A DNA stretch of 64,000 nucleotides, taken from positions 4,711,684-4,775,683 of the forward strand of contig NC_007912.1 of the NCBI RefSeq assembly GCF_000013665.1, given 5' to 3'. This document shows positions 1 through 10,700 of the stretch, piece after piece. The stretch is from Saccharophagus degradans 2-40. Its GTDB lineage: Bacteria; Pseudomonadota; Gammaproteobacteria; Pseudomonadales; Cellvibrionaceae. Position 1 is the first letter of the stretch. Every line of letters starts with the position of its first letter. The notes beneath the pieces were generated by a model. It saw only the letters and a program-made list of their open reading frames with translations. It did not search any database and was not told the origin of the DNA. Position numbers and translations under genes: made by a program.

Positions 1-203
1 CAGCAGATGACGACCATGAAGAAGATCTTTGGAACGCGCTTCACCAAGCGTGCACCGAAACAGACTACAACCGCCTTGAGGCCACCGCGCTGGAATATAT
101 GAACCTATGGAATGAATTTTGGAACGAGCAACTCTCGCGCATCAACTCCAAAGTAGCTTACAACAATACAAACAGTACCAACGAAACAGCCGCACTAGCT
201 TAA
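1..203 (+). CDS. C-terminal end of an unrecognised protein (partial)
   Basis: An open frame enters from the left edge and stops at TAA 201-203, giving about 66 residues. The visible tail is acidic, then aromatic and probably helical (LEYMNLWNEFWNEQ), and ends in an Asn/Thr-rich stretch. No family is recognisable from this fragment. A strong hairpin with a T-run follows directly, which supports this being the true end of a real transcription unit. It reads into, but is separated by that terminator from, the metabolite cluster. Confidence 0.6.
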   Translation, partial: ADDDHEEDLWNALHQACTETDYNRLEATALEYMNLWNEFWNEQLSRINSKVAYNNTNSTNETAALA

Positions 204-229
204 TTTTCTAAGCTATCGCATACATCAAT

Positions 230-258
230 AAAAAGGGATGTTAAGAGCATCCCTTTTT
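230..258 (+). terminator. Rho-independent terminator
   Basis: AAAAAGGGATG (230-240) pairs with CATCCCTTTTT (248-258) around a 7-nt loop. The right arm ends in five T, and the left arm has the matching A-run, so it could act in both directions. It sits 26 bp after the stop of the partial gene. Confidence 0.85.
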
Positions 259-747
259 ATTGCACTATTTATTTCACCATTCAAAATTGCGCATTAGTTT
301 CATTTAGCAACCAATACATTCAGAACAATACTATCTAAATTGCGTTGCAGTGAAATGAAGATATTTTTAAATATTAAAAACAAGTGAAAGAAAGTAGAAG
401 TAATTGGCAAATAAAAAAATAGAAGCGCAATTTAACTTTATTTGTCACGTGCCACCTCCATTCCCATTTTTTTATTATTGAATAAACTTCAGCCCATCAA
501 TACTATACAGACCTGTATGTTTATAGGCATAAAGCCTAGCAGTAATAGCATTCAAAAACATAATCGTCTTTTAATGCCAAAGAAAATATTTTTCTCGAAC
601 GGTTTAACCTAACCGACCAGTTAATGTATCTAACTAGCATTATTGAAAACGGGTATTACTTTAACAATGCCCACGTTTTCACCCTGGCCTAAAAGACGCA
701 CACACAATTTAATCGATTAGCACTATCTATTCATTAAGGAAAACATC
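259..747. other. AT-rich leader region upstream of the metabolite cluster
   Basis: About 490 bp without a convincing ORF. It presumably carries the promoter of the hydroxylase/PKS-NRPS unit. I see a perfect inverted repeat at 505-518 and AT-rich tracts, but no promoter with both a good -35 and a good -10. The ribosome-binding site of the first gene is AAGGA at 736-740. Confidence 0.5.
505..518. promoter_or_regulatory. Perfect inverted repeat, possible operator
   Basis: ATACAG-AC-CTGTAT is a perfect dyad of 6-bp arms with a 2-bp centre, about 230 bp upstream of the first cluster gene. It could be a binding site for a dimeric regulator. No regulator gene lies in the cluster, so its role is a guess. 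Confidence 0.3.
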
Positions 748-1686
748 GTGGATACCTTAACTCCCTCAGATACGCTCGATTCAGGAATAGCTCAAGAACC
801 AACTCCCCCGCAAACAAAAAACACCAAGACGTTTAGCTTTGCCACTTTGCTACGCCACCTTTGTTACCCGCTACTTATGCTGGCCGTGTGCTTAACGTTA
901 TTTATTGGCTTTACGTTTGATATCGATTTTGGCTTGTGCAACATGGTGTTTCTGGTAGGCACTATTGCCTACTTAGCGCTGTGCGAGCGGTTAATCCCCT
1001 ATAAAAAGCAATGGCACCCAACTGCTAAAGAGTGGGGCCGAGACGCTATTTATTTAATTCTCACTATGATGGGTGGTGCCTCTGCGGTAGCAGTGGTTTT
1101 TGCAATAGCAGCTGTAGTATCGCCAAAGGAATCTACTTTAGGACTATGGGTAGAAGTGCCCATTGCGATTTTGCTCACGTCGCTTGGTTCCTATATTTTT
1201 CATCGCGCGGGGCACGACATACCTTTTTTGTGGCGCTTTCATGGTATTCACCACGCGGCAGATAAAATAAACGTCAGTAACAACGCCCTAAATCACATAG
1301 CAGATGTATTCGGACGCAGGCTGCTCGCACAATTACCCTTAATACTATTAGGCATTTCTACCCCAGCCCTTTTTATTGTGAGTATTTTTAATACAGCGCA
1401 AGGTTATTTTTCTCACGCAAACGTCGACGTAAAAATTGGTTGGTTGAACTATATAGTAGGCAGCCCAGAGCAACATCGTTTACACCATAGTAAAGATCTC
1501 GCCGAGGCCGGCCATTTCAGCGTAGATATCACCCTGTGGGATTTCTTGTTTAAAAGCTATTTTTGGAAGAAAGGAAAACAACCAAAGGAAATTGGTGTTA
1601 CTAATCGCGCTTCGTTTCCGCCCTCTAATAACATTTGGAAAAATATTATTCACCCACTGCGTCGCAACATTACCTACCGCCAGTAA
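748..1686 (+). CDS. Sterol desaturase / fatty acid hydroxylase family protein (PTM-type hydroxylase)
   Basis: A 312-residue integral membrane di-iron hydroxylase. It starts at GTG 748 behind AAGGA (736-740). Hydrophobic segments lie near residues 37-57, 62-80, 100-124 and 136-151. The family's histidine clusters are clear: H152-x3-H156, H165-x2-H168-H169, H223, and H243-x2-H246-H247. In polycyclic tetramate macrolactam clusters a homologous gene sits beside the PKS-NRPS and hydroxylates the ornithine-derived carbon next to the tetramate. Its position 90 bp before the 3111-residue PKS-NRPS, on the same strand, supports that role here. The substrate is inferred from context; the family alone covers sterol, lipid and carotenoid hydroxylases. 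Confidence 0.88.
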   Translation: MDTLTPSDTLDSGIAQEPTPPQTKNTKTFSFATLLRHLCYPLLMLAVCLTLFIGFTFDIDFGLCNMVFLVGTIAYLALCERLIPYKKQWHPTAKEWGRDAIYLILTMMGGASAVAVVFAIAAVVSPKESTLGLWVEVPIAILLTSLGSYIFHRAGHDIPFLWRFHGIHHAADKINVSNNALNHIADVFGRRLLAQLPLILLGISTPALFIVSIFNTAQGYFSHANVDVKIGWLNYIVGSPEQHRLHHSKDLAEAGHFSVDITLWDFLFKSYFWKKGKQPKEIGVTNRASFPPSNNIWKNIIHPLRRNITYRQ

Positions 1687-1776
1687 CACGGCAACCCTAC
1701 GTTAACCAACACATTGGTCACGCAGAAATGCGCGGCATCGTTACGCCTATTAATTATTTAGTTAAGGAATATTGAC

Positions 1777-4700
1777 ATGAAAGATTCAAACAAGAGCTCA
1801 AGCGAAAAGATTGCAGTTATAGGTATAGGTTGCCGCTTTCCAGGTGGGGCAAATAATTACACGGAGTTTTGGCAAAAAATTTTAGAGGGTAAAGATTGCT
1901 TAGTGGATACGCCTGCAAATCGCTACAACGCCGAGAGCCTATACAGTAAAGACAAAGCCAAACCAGGAAAATTAACCGGTGGACGCGGTGGTTACATAGA
2001 TGGCTTTGACGAATTTGATCCCGCTTTTTTTGGCATTGGCCCACGCGAAGCAGAATACATGGACCCTCAGCAAAGAAAGCTGTTAGAAGTTTCGTGGGAA
2101 GCGCTCGAAGATGCGGGCCAATTGCCGCACTCGCTTGCAGGTAAAAACGTAGGTGTATTTATTGGTGGCTTCACTCTAGATTACAAAATTGTACAGTTTG
2201 CCGACCTAAGTTTTAAAGGCCTCGCCGCGCACACCGCCACCGGCACGATGATGACCATTTTATCTAACCGTATTTCGTACTGTTTTGATTTTAATGGGCC
2301 GAGTATGTCTGTCGATACCGCTTGTAGCTCTTCGTTAGTATCCGTGCACCTTGCTTGCCAAAGCTTAGCTAGCGGCGAAAGTAGCATGGCGTTGGCGGGC
2401 GGCGTGCTGCTACATATGACACCCCAATATACGATAACCGAATCGAAAGGTGGCTTCCTTTCGCCCGAAGGTTTATCGCGCACCTACGACGCAGATGCCA
2501 ATGGTTATGTGCGTTCCGAAGGCGTTGGCGTTGTAGCGCTTAAACGCTTAGACGATGCACTGCGCGATGGCGACCCTATTCACTCCGTCATTTTGGCTAG
2601 CGGTGTTAACCAAGATGGCCGCACAAAAGGTATTACCGTTCCCAGTGGTGAAGCGCAAGCAAGCTTGATTCGCAAAGTGTGCAAACAGGCGGATGTAAAC
2701 CCTGGTGAATTGCAATATATAGAAGCGCACGGCACTTCTACCCCAGTGGGCGACCCAATCGAAGCCAATGCGCTGGGTAAAATATTAGAAGAAGGGCGCG
2801 AGTCTGGGGCCAAGTGCTACATCAGCTCTGTAAAAGCAAACATAGGCCATACCGAAGCCGCTGCCGGCGTGGCAGGGTTAATAAAAACCACCATGGCCCT
2901 CAAACACAAAATTATTCCACCTCATATAAATTTAAAAACCGTAAACCCCGCTTTGAATATAGATGAACAACCTTTTGAAATACCGCGCGTGGCCACTCCT
3001 TGGCCAGAACACAAAGGCCCTGCCCGCGCTGGTGTTAACTCCTTTGGTTTCGGCGGCACCAATGCCCATGTTATTTTAGAAGAAGCACCTGCGCAGGCTT
3101 TTCCGTCAAAGCGTGCCAACCCCAATTACGCCATATTGCCACTTACCGCTCGCGACCCTGCAGACTTCCCCACCATGGTTGCCAATATGCGCGATGCAAT
3201 AATTAGCAACCAAGAAAACCCACGCTTTTTACACGATGCCGGTTTTACCCTCAGCCATAAGCGTCAGCAGTTAGAACACAGCCTCGCATTTGTTTATAAA
3301 AATAAAGATGAATTGCTCCAGCATATGGACAACTTTATTGCCAACGAGGCCAACCCCAACATTGTTGCTGGCACGGTATTAGATACTAGTGATAAAAAAT
3401 TAGTGTGGGTGTTCACCGGTATGGGGCCGCAATGGTGGGGTATGGGTAAACAGCTATTTGAACAGGAACCGGTATACAGAAAAGTGATTGAAGCCTGCGA
3501 TAAAGAAATGCGCAAACATGCAGATTGGTCGTTAATAGAAGAATTAAACAAAAGTGAAGACGAATCCAACATGGCCGACACTTGGCTCGCACAACCTGCA
3601 AACTTTGCATTGCAAATTGCACTGGCGGCAATGTGGCGCGCTCAAGGCATAGAGCCCGATGCAATTGTCGGCCACAGTGCGGGTGAGGCAGCAGCATTTT
3701 ACGAAGCAGGTGTATACAGCTTAGAAGATGCGGTAGCCGTTATTATTCACCGCAGTAGGTTACAGCATAAATTAAATAATACCGGCGGCATGCTGGCAGT
3801 AAGCTTAACCGAACAAGATGCACTCGCTCGCATCAAGGCTTATGGCAACAAAGTTTCTATTGCCGCTATAAACAGCCCAACCGCAATGACATTAGCAGGC
3901 GATGTAGATGCACTGCAAGAAGTAGAGCAAAGCCTTAAACAAGCAGAAGTATTTTGTAAATTTTTAGCCGTAAACGTGCCCTATCACAGCGCTAAAATGG
4001 ATGTAATAAAGGACGAACTGTTTAAAGAGCTAGCCACCATTCGGCCCAAACAAACAAAGCTACCCCTTTACCTAACAGGAAGAAACGCCAAAGCAGAAGG
4101 CCCAGAATTGGATGCCGCCTACTGGTGGGACAACGTACGCTATAGCGTGCGCTTTAAAGATGCGATCGACAATATTGCCAAAGACGGCTTTAGTTTATTT
4201 TTAGAAATTGGCCCGCACCCAGTATTAACTCACTCGGTATTAGAATGTTTAGCTGCACGGCAAATTACCGGTAACATTGTTCCCTCTATTCGCCGCTTAG
4301 AAGACGAGCCCGCACGCTTTATGCAGTCGCTGGCCATGCTGCACAACTTGGGTTTGAAAATAAATTGGCAACCCCAATACGGCGGCGGCGTTATTACCAC
4401 GCTACCCACCTACCCCTGGAAAAAAGACCGCTACTGGGTAGAGTCAAAATCGGTAGCGCAAGTGCGGTTAGGGCACAGCGCGCACCCGCTTTTAGGCCGA
4501 CGTCTCGCCAGCGCATCCCCCGCATGGGAAACATTGCTAGATATAGAACAACAACCTTACCTTAGCGATCACCGCATTCAAGGCAACGTGCTATTCCCAG
4601 CGGCTGGGTATGTTGAAATGGCAGCGCAAGCAATGAAAGATTTAACCGGCGATACTGCAGCGGTTATTGCCGACATCAACTTGCTAAAAGCCCTTTACTT

Positions 4701-7700
4701 ACCAGAAGCAGATACCAAAGCGGTGCAATTTAATTTCGATGCAGACTCAGCCCGCTTCACCGTGACTACCATGCCCAACGGAGAACAAGACCCCGTTATT
4801 CACGCCTCTGGTTGTTTGCGCACCAGCCAAACGCAACGCACATTAAACACGTTAGACCTAAAAGCTATTCAAGCGCGCAGCAGCAGCGCACTTAACACCG
4901 AAAAATGTTACGCCTCACTAACAAGTATGGGCTATCACTACGGCCCAGCTTTTCAACCCATAGAAAATGTATGGATAGGCGAAAACGAAGCGTTAGCGCG
5001 GATAGTGCCATCAGAACTACTTGGCGAAAATGCCAACAACCATCATTTTCACCCAGCACTCATGGACGCCTGCTTCCAAGTGTTACTCACAACCGAAATA
5101 CCTTTAGCGCAACAACAAGGCGAGCAAACAGGTATTCGCTTACCCCTTACCATTAAAGAAATACGCACACAAAACGTTGGCAGCCAACCCATTTGGGCGC
5201 ACGCTCAAATCACTCAGCGCACCGCGGATGAAGTGATTGGTAACATAACTATTTACGATGATCACAAAAAACCGCTAGGTGTAATACAAGGCTTCCGCGC
5301 CGCCAACGTGGAAACCGTTTCCAGCCAAGTGGGTTTGGCTACCATTGATAGTTGGCTGACTGAAGTCAATTGGATTGAAGCCCCCGTTAAAGCTGTAGAA
5401 GACACAACAACAGAAGGCTGCACATTGGTTTTTGGGGATGCACAAAGCCCACTTGTAGCAGCGGTAGTGAAAACATTTAAACTGCGCAATCAACCCTACT
5501 GCGTGGTGAGTGCAGGCGAACAATTTAATTTTCAACCAGAGTTAAACAAAGCAACGGTACAAGCTAACAACCAAGCGGATTTAGAGACATTAATTAGCTC
5601 TATAGAAGCTAACACTAAATGCGAAGCTATTTTGTACCTGTGGCAACTCGATGCACCGCAACTAGAAAGCTGCGAACTCGAACAGTTGGATGCGAGCCAC
5701 AGCTATAATACCTACCCACTAATTACCCTAGCAAAAGCGCTTGGCGCTATTAAAAATAATGCGCGCTTAATTGTGGCAACGCGCTCTGCACAAGCAGTAA
5801 GTACTACCGATATTCCACAACCCCTACCTGCTGCAGCGTGGGGCGCAGGCCGCGTACTTTGGTTCCAAGAGTTGGTAGATAACCGCGGTAAACTGGTAGA
5901 TCTCGATCAACACCACGCAGACTCAGACACGCACACTGCGCACATTGAGGCCGATCAATTACTCCACGAATTAATTTCGCAAGATGAAGCCGAAGTTGCG
6001 TGGCGTAACAACCAGCGCTTCTGCGCGCGCTTACAACCCGCCACTAACCTTTCGCGGCCACTCCCTTTGCGTTTGCGCACAGACGGCTGTTATTTAGTTA
6101 CCGGCGCACTGGGTGCTTTAGGGCGTTTAGTTTGCCAAACGTTAGTTAAACGCGGCGCACGGCGCATTATATTAATGGGCCGCACTGCAATTCCCCCTCG
6201 CAAAGAATGGCACAAAGTAGACCCAACCAGTGCAATTGCCAGCCACATAGAATTTATTCAACAGCTTGAAGCCAATGGCGCTGAAGCAATACTCGCACCG
6301 GTAGATGTAACCAACGAGCACAGTATTAGCAGCTGGTTAGCCGACTTTAAAGAACAAGGCCGCCCACCTATTCGCGGTGTATTCCATTTAGCAGGCCAAG
6401 TTCGCGATACATTAATTGCCGAAATGCAACCAGAAACCTATAACGCCGCTTACAACCCAAAAGTACTGGGCAGCTATTTATTACATCGCCATTTGGCCGC
6501 AGAACCGCTCGACCATTTTGTAATGTTCGCTTCGGTTGCCTCTTTACTTACCACCGCCGGTCAAACCAACTACGCGGCCGGTAACGCATTCCTTGATGTA
6601 CTGGCTCACCACCGCAGAGCACAAGGCTTGCCAGGCTTGGCAATAGACTGGGGCCCATGGGCAACTGGCATGATTGAAGAGTTAGGTTTAATCGACCACT
6701 ACCGCAATAGCCGCGGTATGAGCTCGCTTTCGCCCGAAGCCGGTATGGATGTTCTCGAGCGTGTAATGGGCCAAAACCATGCGCAGCTCATGGTAAACAC
6801 CGTTATCGATTGGCCGTTGTTTACCGCTTGGTACCCCACCTTACCACCGCTGATAGTCGATTTAGCCGCTCAGCAAAAAGAAGCCCAAGGTGAAACGGAT
6901 CAAGGCGCGTTTATCGATCGCTTTAAACAAGCCGACGAAAGCCAACGCTTTGCTTTGTTAAGTGAACACTTCACTCATGTTGTGTCTGATGTACTGCGAA
7001 TAAAAACGGAATTAGTGACGGCAGAAAGCAGCCTTAACGATTTGGGTTTAGATTCTTTACTCGCCATCGAACTGCGCGCACGTATACAGCGCGATATGAA
7101 AGTTGCACTGCCTGTAGTTACATTGCTTTCCGGCACCGTGGTGAATGAATTAATTAATAAAATTAACACCAATTTACTCGAACAAATTAGCAACGATACT
7201 GTAGCAACAGCCACCGAAAATAAAGTGGTTGAGTACACCGACGAAAACGAGTTCCCCTTAAGCCAAAACCAAACTGCGCTGTGGTTCCTTAAGCACTTAA
7301 ACCCAGATGGCTACGCCTACAATATCGGCGGTGCAGTGGAGGTGCGCACAGACCTACAACCCGAACTTATGTTTGAGGCCGTGCGCGAGCTTATTCGCCG
7401 CCACCCATTACTGCGCGCCAACTTCGCGCAAAAAAATGGCCAAGCCCTGCAGTTTATTTCACCAGAGCCGCTAGAAGATATCGCGCTGGTAGATGTTGAA
7501 GGCCGCGAGTGGAACGACATCTACAACATGATCATTGAGGATTACCGCAAGCCATACGACCTAGCTTACGACTCGCTTATGCGCTTTAGGCTCTATCGCC
7601 GCGGCGACAATCAATGGGTAATAATGAAAGCCGTGCACCACATTATTTCCGACGCGATATCTACATTTACGTTTATCGACGAATTGCTAGCCCTGTACGA

Positions 7701-10700
7701 AAGCAAACGTCGCAATGACCCAATTACACTGCCACCGCTAAAAGCGCGTTATTTAGATTTTTGCAATTGGCAAAATCGCTTCTTGGCCAGCGCCGAGGCC
7801 CAGCGTATGCAAGACTACTGGTTAGCGCATTTGCCAGAAGAAATACCTGTTTTAAATTTACCTTTAGATAAACCGCGACCACCTGTACAAACCAATAACG
7901 GCGCATCGCAATTTTTTACTTTAGATAAGCACCTTACCGCACGTGTACAAGAATTTGCTAACCAACAGGGTATGACCGTATTTATGGTCTTAATCTCTGC
8001 TTACTATGCGCTGCTAAATCGTTACTCGGGCCAAGAGAATATTATTGTAGGCAGCCCAGTACTAGGTCGCACAGAACCAGAATTTGCCCAGCTGTATGGC
8101 TACTTTGTAAACCCGCTGCCCCTGCACGCCGATTTAAGTGGCGAGCCTTCCACCATTAAATTGTTAGAGCAAGTGCAACAAACGGTGCTAAACGGCTTAG
8201 ACAACCAAGAATACCCGTTTGTAAATTTGGTGGATAAACTCGGTTTGCAGCACGACCCCAGCCGCTCCGCGGTATTTCAGGCCATGTTTATTTTGTTGGC
8301 CCACAAGGTATCTACTGAACAGTACGGCTACAAACTCGACTATATCGAATTACCGGAAGAGGAAGGTCAGTTCGATCTTACCTTATCGGTATACGAAGAT
8401 ATGGCCGACGGCCGCTTCCACTGTGTATTCAAGTACAACACAGATTTGTTTTTTCCAGAAACAATGGAACGCCTAACCCAACACTATCAATCTTTATTAA
8501 CGGCCATGCTCGAATGCCCAGACAAACCTATTTCTAAATTAGACATGTTAAGCGATGCGGAGAAGACCTACTTGTTAGATATTTGGAGCGGTAAAACGCA
8601 AAAAATTACTGAAAATAAAACCATTATTGATTTAATCGATGGCCATTCGGCTAGCGGAAAAGATGCCGTAGTACTACCCAATGAGATGGGTAAAGCGCGT
8701 AAAGCTACTTACGCAGAGCTTACCGCTAAATCTAATCGCCTCGCGCACAACTTACAAAATATGGGAATAGGTAAGGGCTCTATCGTGGCCCTGTGCTTAC
8801 CTAAATCGCCAGAGCTAATAATGACCTTGTTAGGTGTACTTAAAGCGGGCGCGGCTTACTTACCTCTCGACCCCGACTACCCAGCTGATCGTATCAGCTA
8901 CATGCTTAACCACGCCAAAGTGAATTTAGCCTTAGTGGACAATCACACCCAAACGCGACTTAGTGAATGGCAAGGCAAGGCGCTTACATTAGCCGATAAA
9001 TCACTTTCAACAATAACCAAAACAAGCCGCTTAGCCGCAGCAAGCCATGATGATCTAGCCTATGTTATTTACACATCGGGCTCTACCGGTAAGCCCAAGG
9101 CAGTACAGGTTACGCATGGCAACCTTGCAGCAATTTACCAAGGCTGGGAACAACATTACAAACTTAAAACCGAAGTAAGTGTGTTTGCCCAAATGGCTAG
9201 TTTTTCGTTCGATGTATTTGCCGGCGACCTAGTGCGCGCCCTGTGCTCTGGTGGCAAGTTGGTGCTGATAGAGCGCGATGTACTATTCAACACTGCCAAC
9301 CTGTACGAAACCTTCGTCAACGAAAAAGTGGACTGCGTAGAATTCGTACCCGCAGTGGTGCGCGGGTTAATGAATTACTGCGAAAGCCAAAACAAACGTT
9401 TGGATTTTATTAGATTATTAATAGTTGGCTCAGATGTTTGGACAGTAGAAGAAATGCGCAGACTCCGCGCCCTGTGCCAAACAGAAAAAGGCAACAATAA
9501 TCGGGTAGTTAACTCTTATGGGTTAAGCGAAGCCACTATCGATAGTACCTATTTCGAAGGCGATTTAGATAAATACGAAAACGGTAAAGTCGTGCCGATC
9601 GGCCGGCCCTTTAGTAACTGCGAAGTGTATATTTTAGATGCCTATCAACAGCCTACTCCTATTGGCGTACCCGGTGAGCTATGGATAGGTGGCGAGGCGG
9701 TTACCAACGGTTATTTCGCTGCACCAGAGCTAACAGCACAACGCTTCGTTACCTTAGAGTTAAACAACCGAGCAACACGCTTATACCGCACCGGTGATTT
9801 AGCGCAATGGGATACCTACGGTACGCTGCACCTTTTAGGTCGTGCAGACAATCAAGTAAAAGTACGCGGCCATCGCATTGAAGTAGGCGAAATAGAAGCG
9901 CAATTAAAAACCCACAGCAATGTTGCACAAGCGGTTATCACACTACACAAAGACTCCCGCCAAGAGGCACAACTATGCGCTTATTGTGTACCGCGTAAAG
10001 ACTCACTCGATATAAAAGACCTGCGTCAACATTTAGGTAGTATTCTGCCCACCTATATGATTCCTGCTCGGTTTATGGTTATTGATGAGCTACCTCTTAG
10101 CCCTAACGGCAAGGTCGACCTCAAAGCATTACCAGAGCCCAGCATAGATAAGTCGCAAGAAATTATTGAGCCACCAGTCACCCTGTACGAAATACGTATG
10201 GCAGAACACTGGAAAGCGTTATTGGGTTTAGAGCAGGTGGGCTTGCAACAGGACTTCTTCGAAGTGGGTGACAGCTCGGTAAAACTTATCGAGCTTATTT
10301 ATCACCTACAAACAGAATTCAATATTGCGCTTTCGGTAAGCCAGCTGTTTAAAATATCTACCCTGTATGGCATGGCCAAAACCCTAGAGAATATTATTAT
10401 TGGCCGCGAAAGTGGTGCGCAACCTTATTTAATGTTTAATCAACACAATTCAGCTAGCGAGCGAAAAATCTTCTGCTTCCCGCCCGCCGGTGGCCACGGC
10501 TTGGTTTATCGTAATCTTGCACAACAAATGCAAGATCACACACTTATCTCGTTTAACTATTTAACCGGTGATGACAAAGTAGAACGCTATGCCAACCTGA
10601 TTACACAGCAGCAGCCCCTAGGGCCTTACACTTTGTTTGGCTACTCGTTAGGTGGCAACCTCGCTTTCGAAATTGCTAAATTGCTAGAGGCGCGCGGTCA

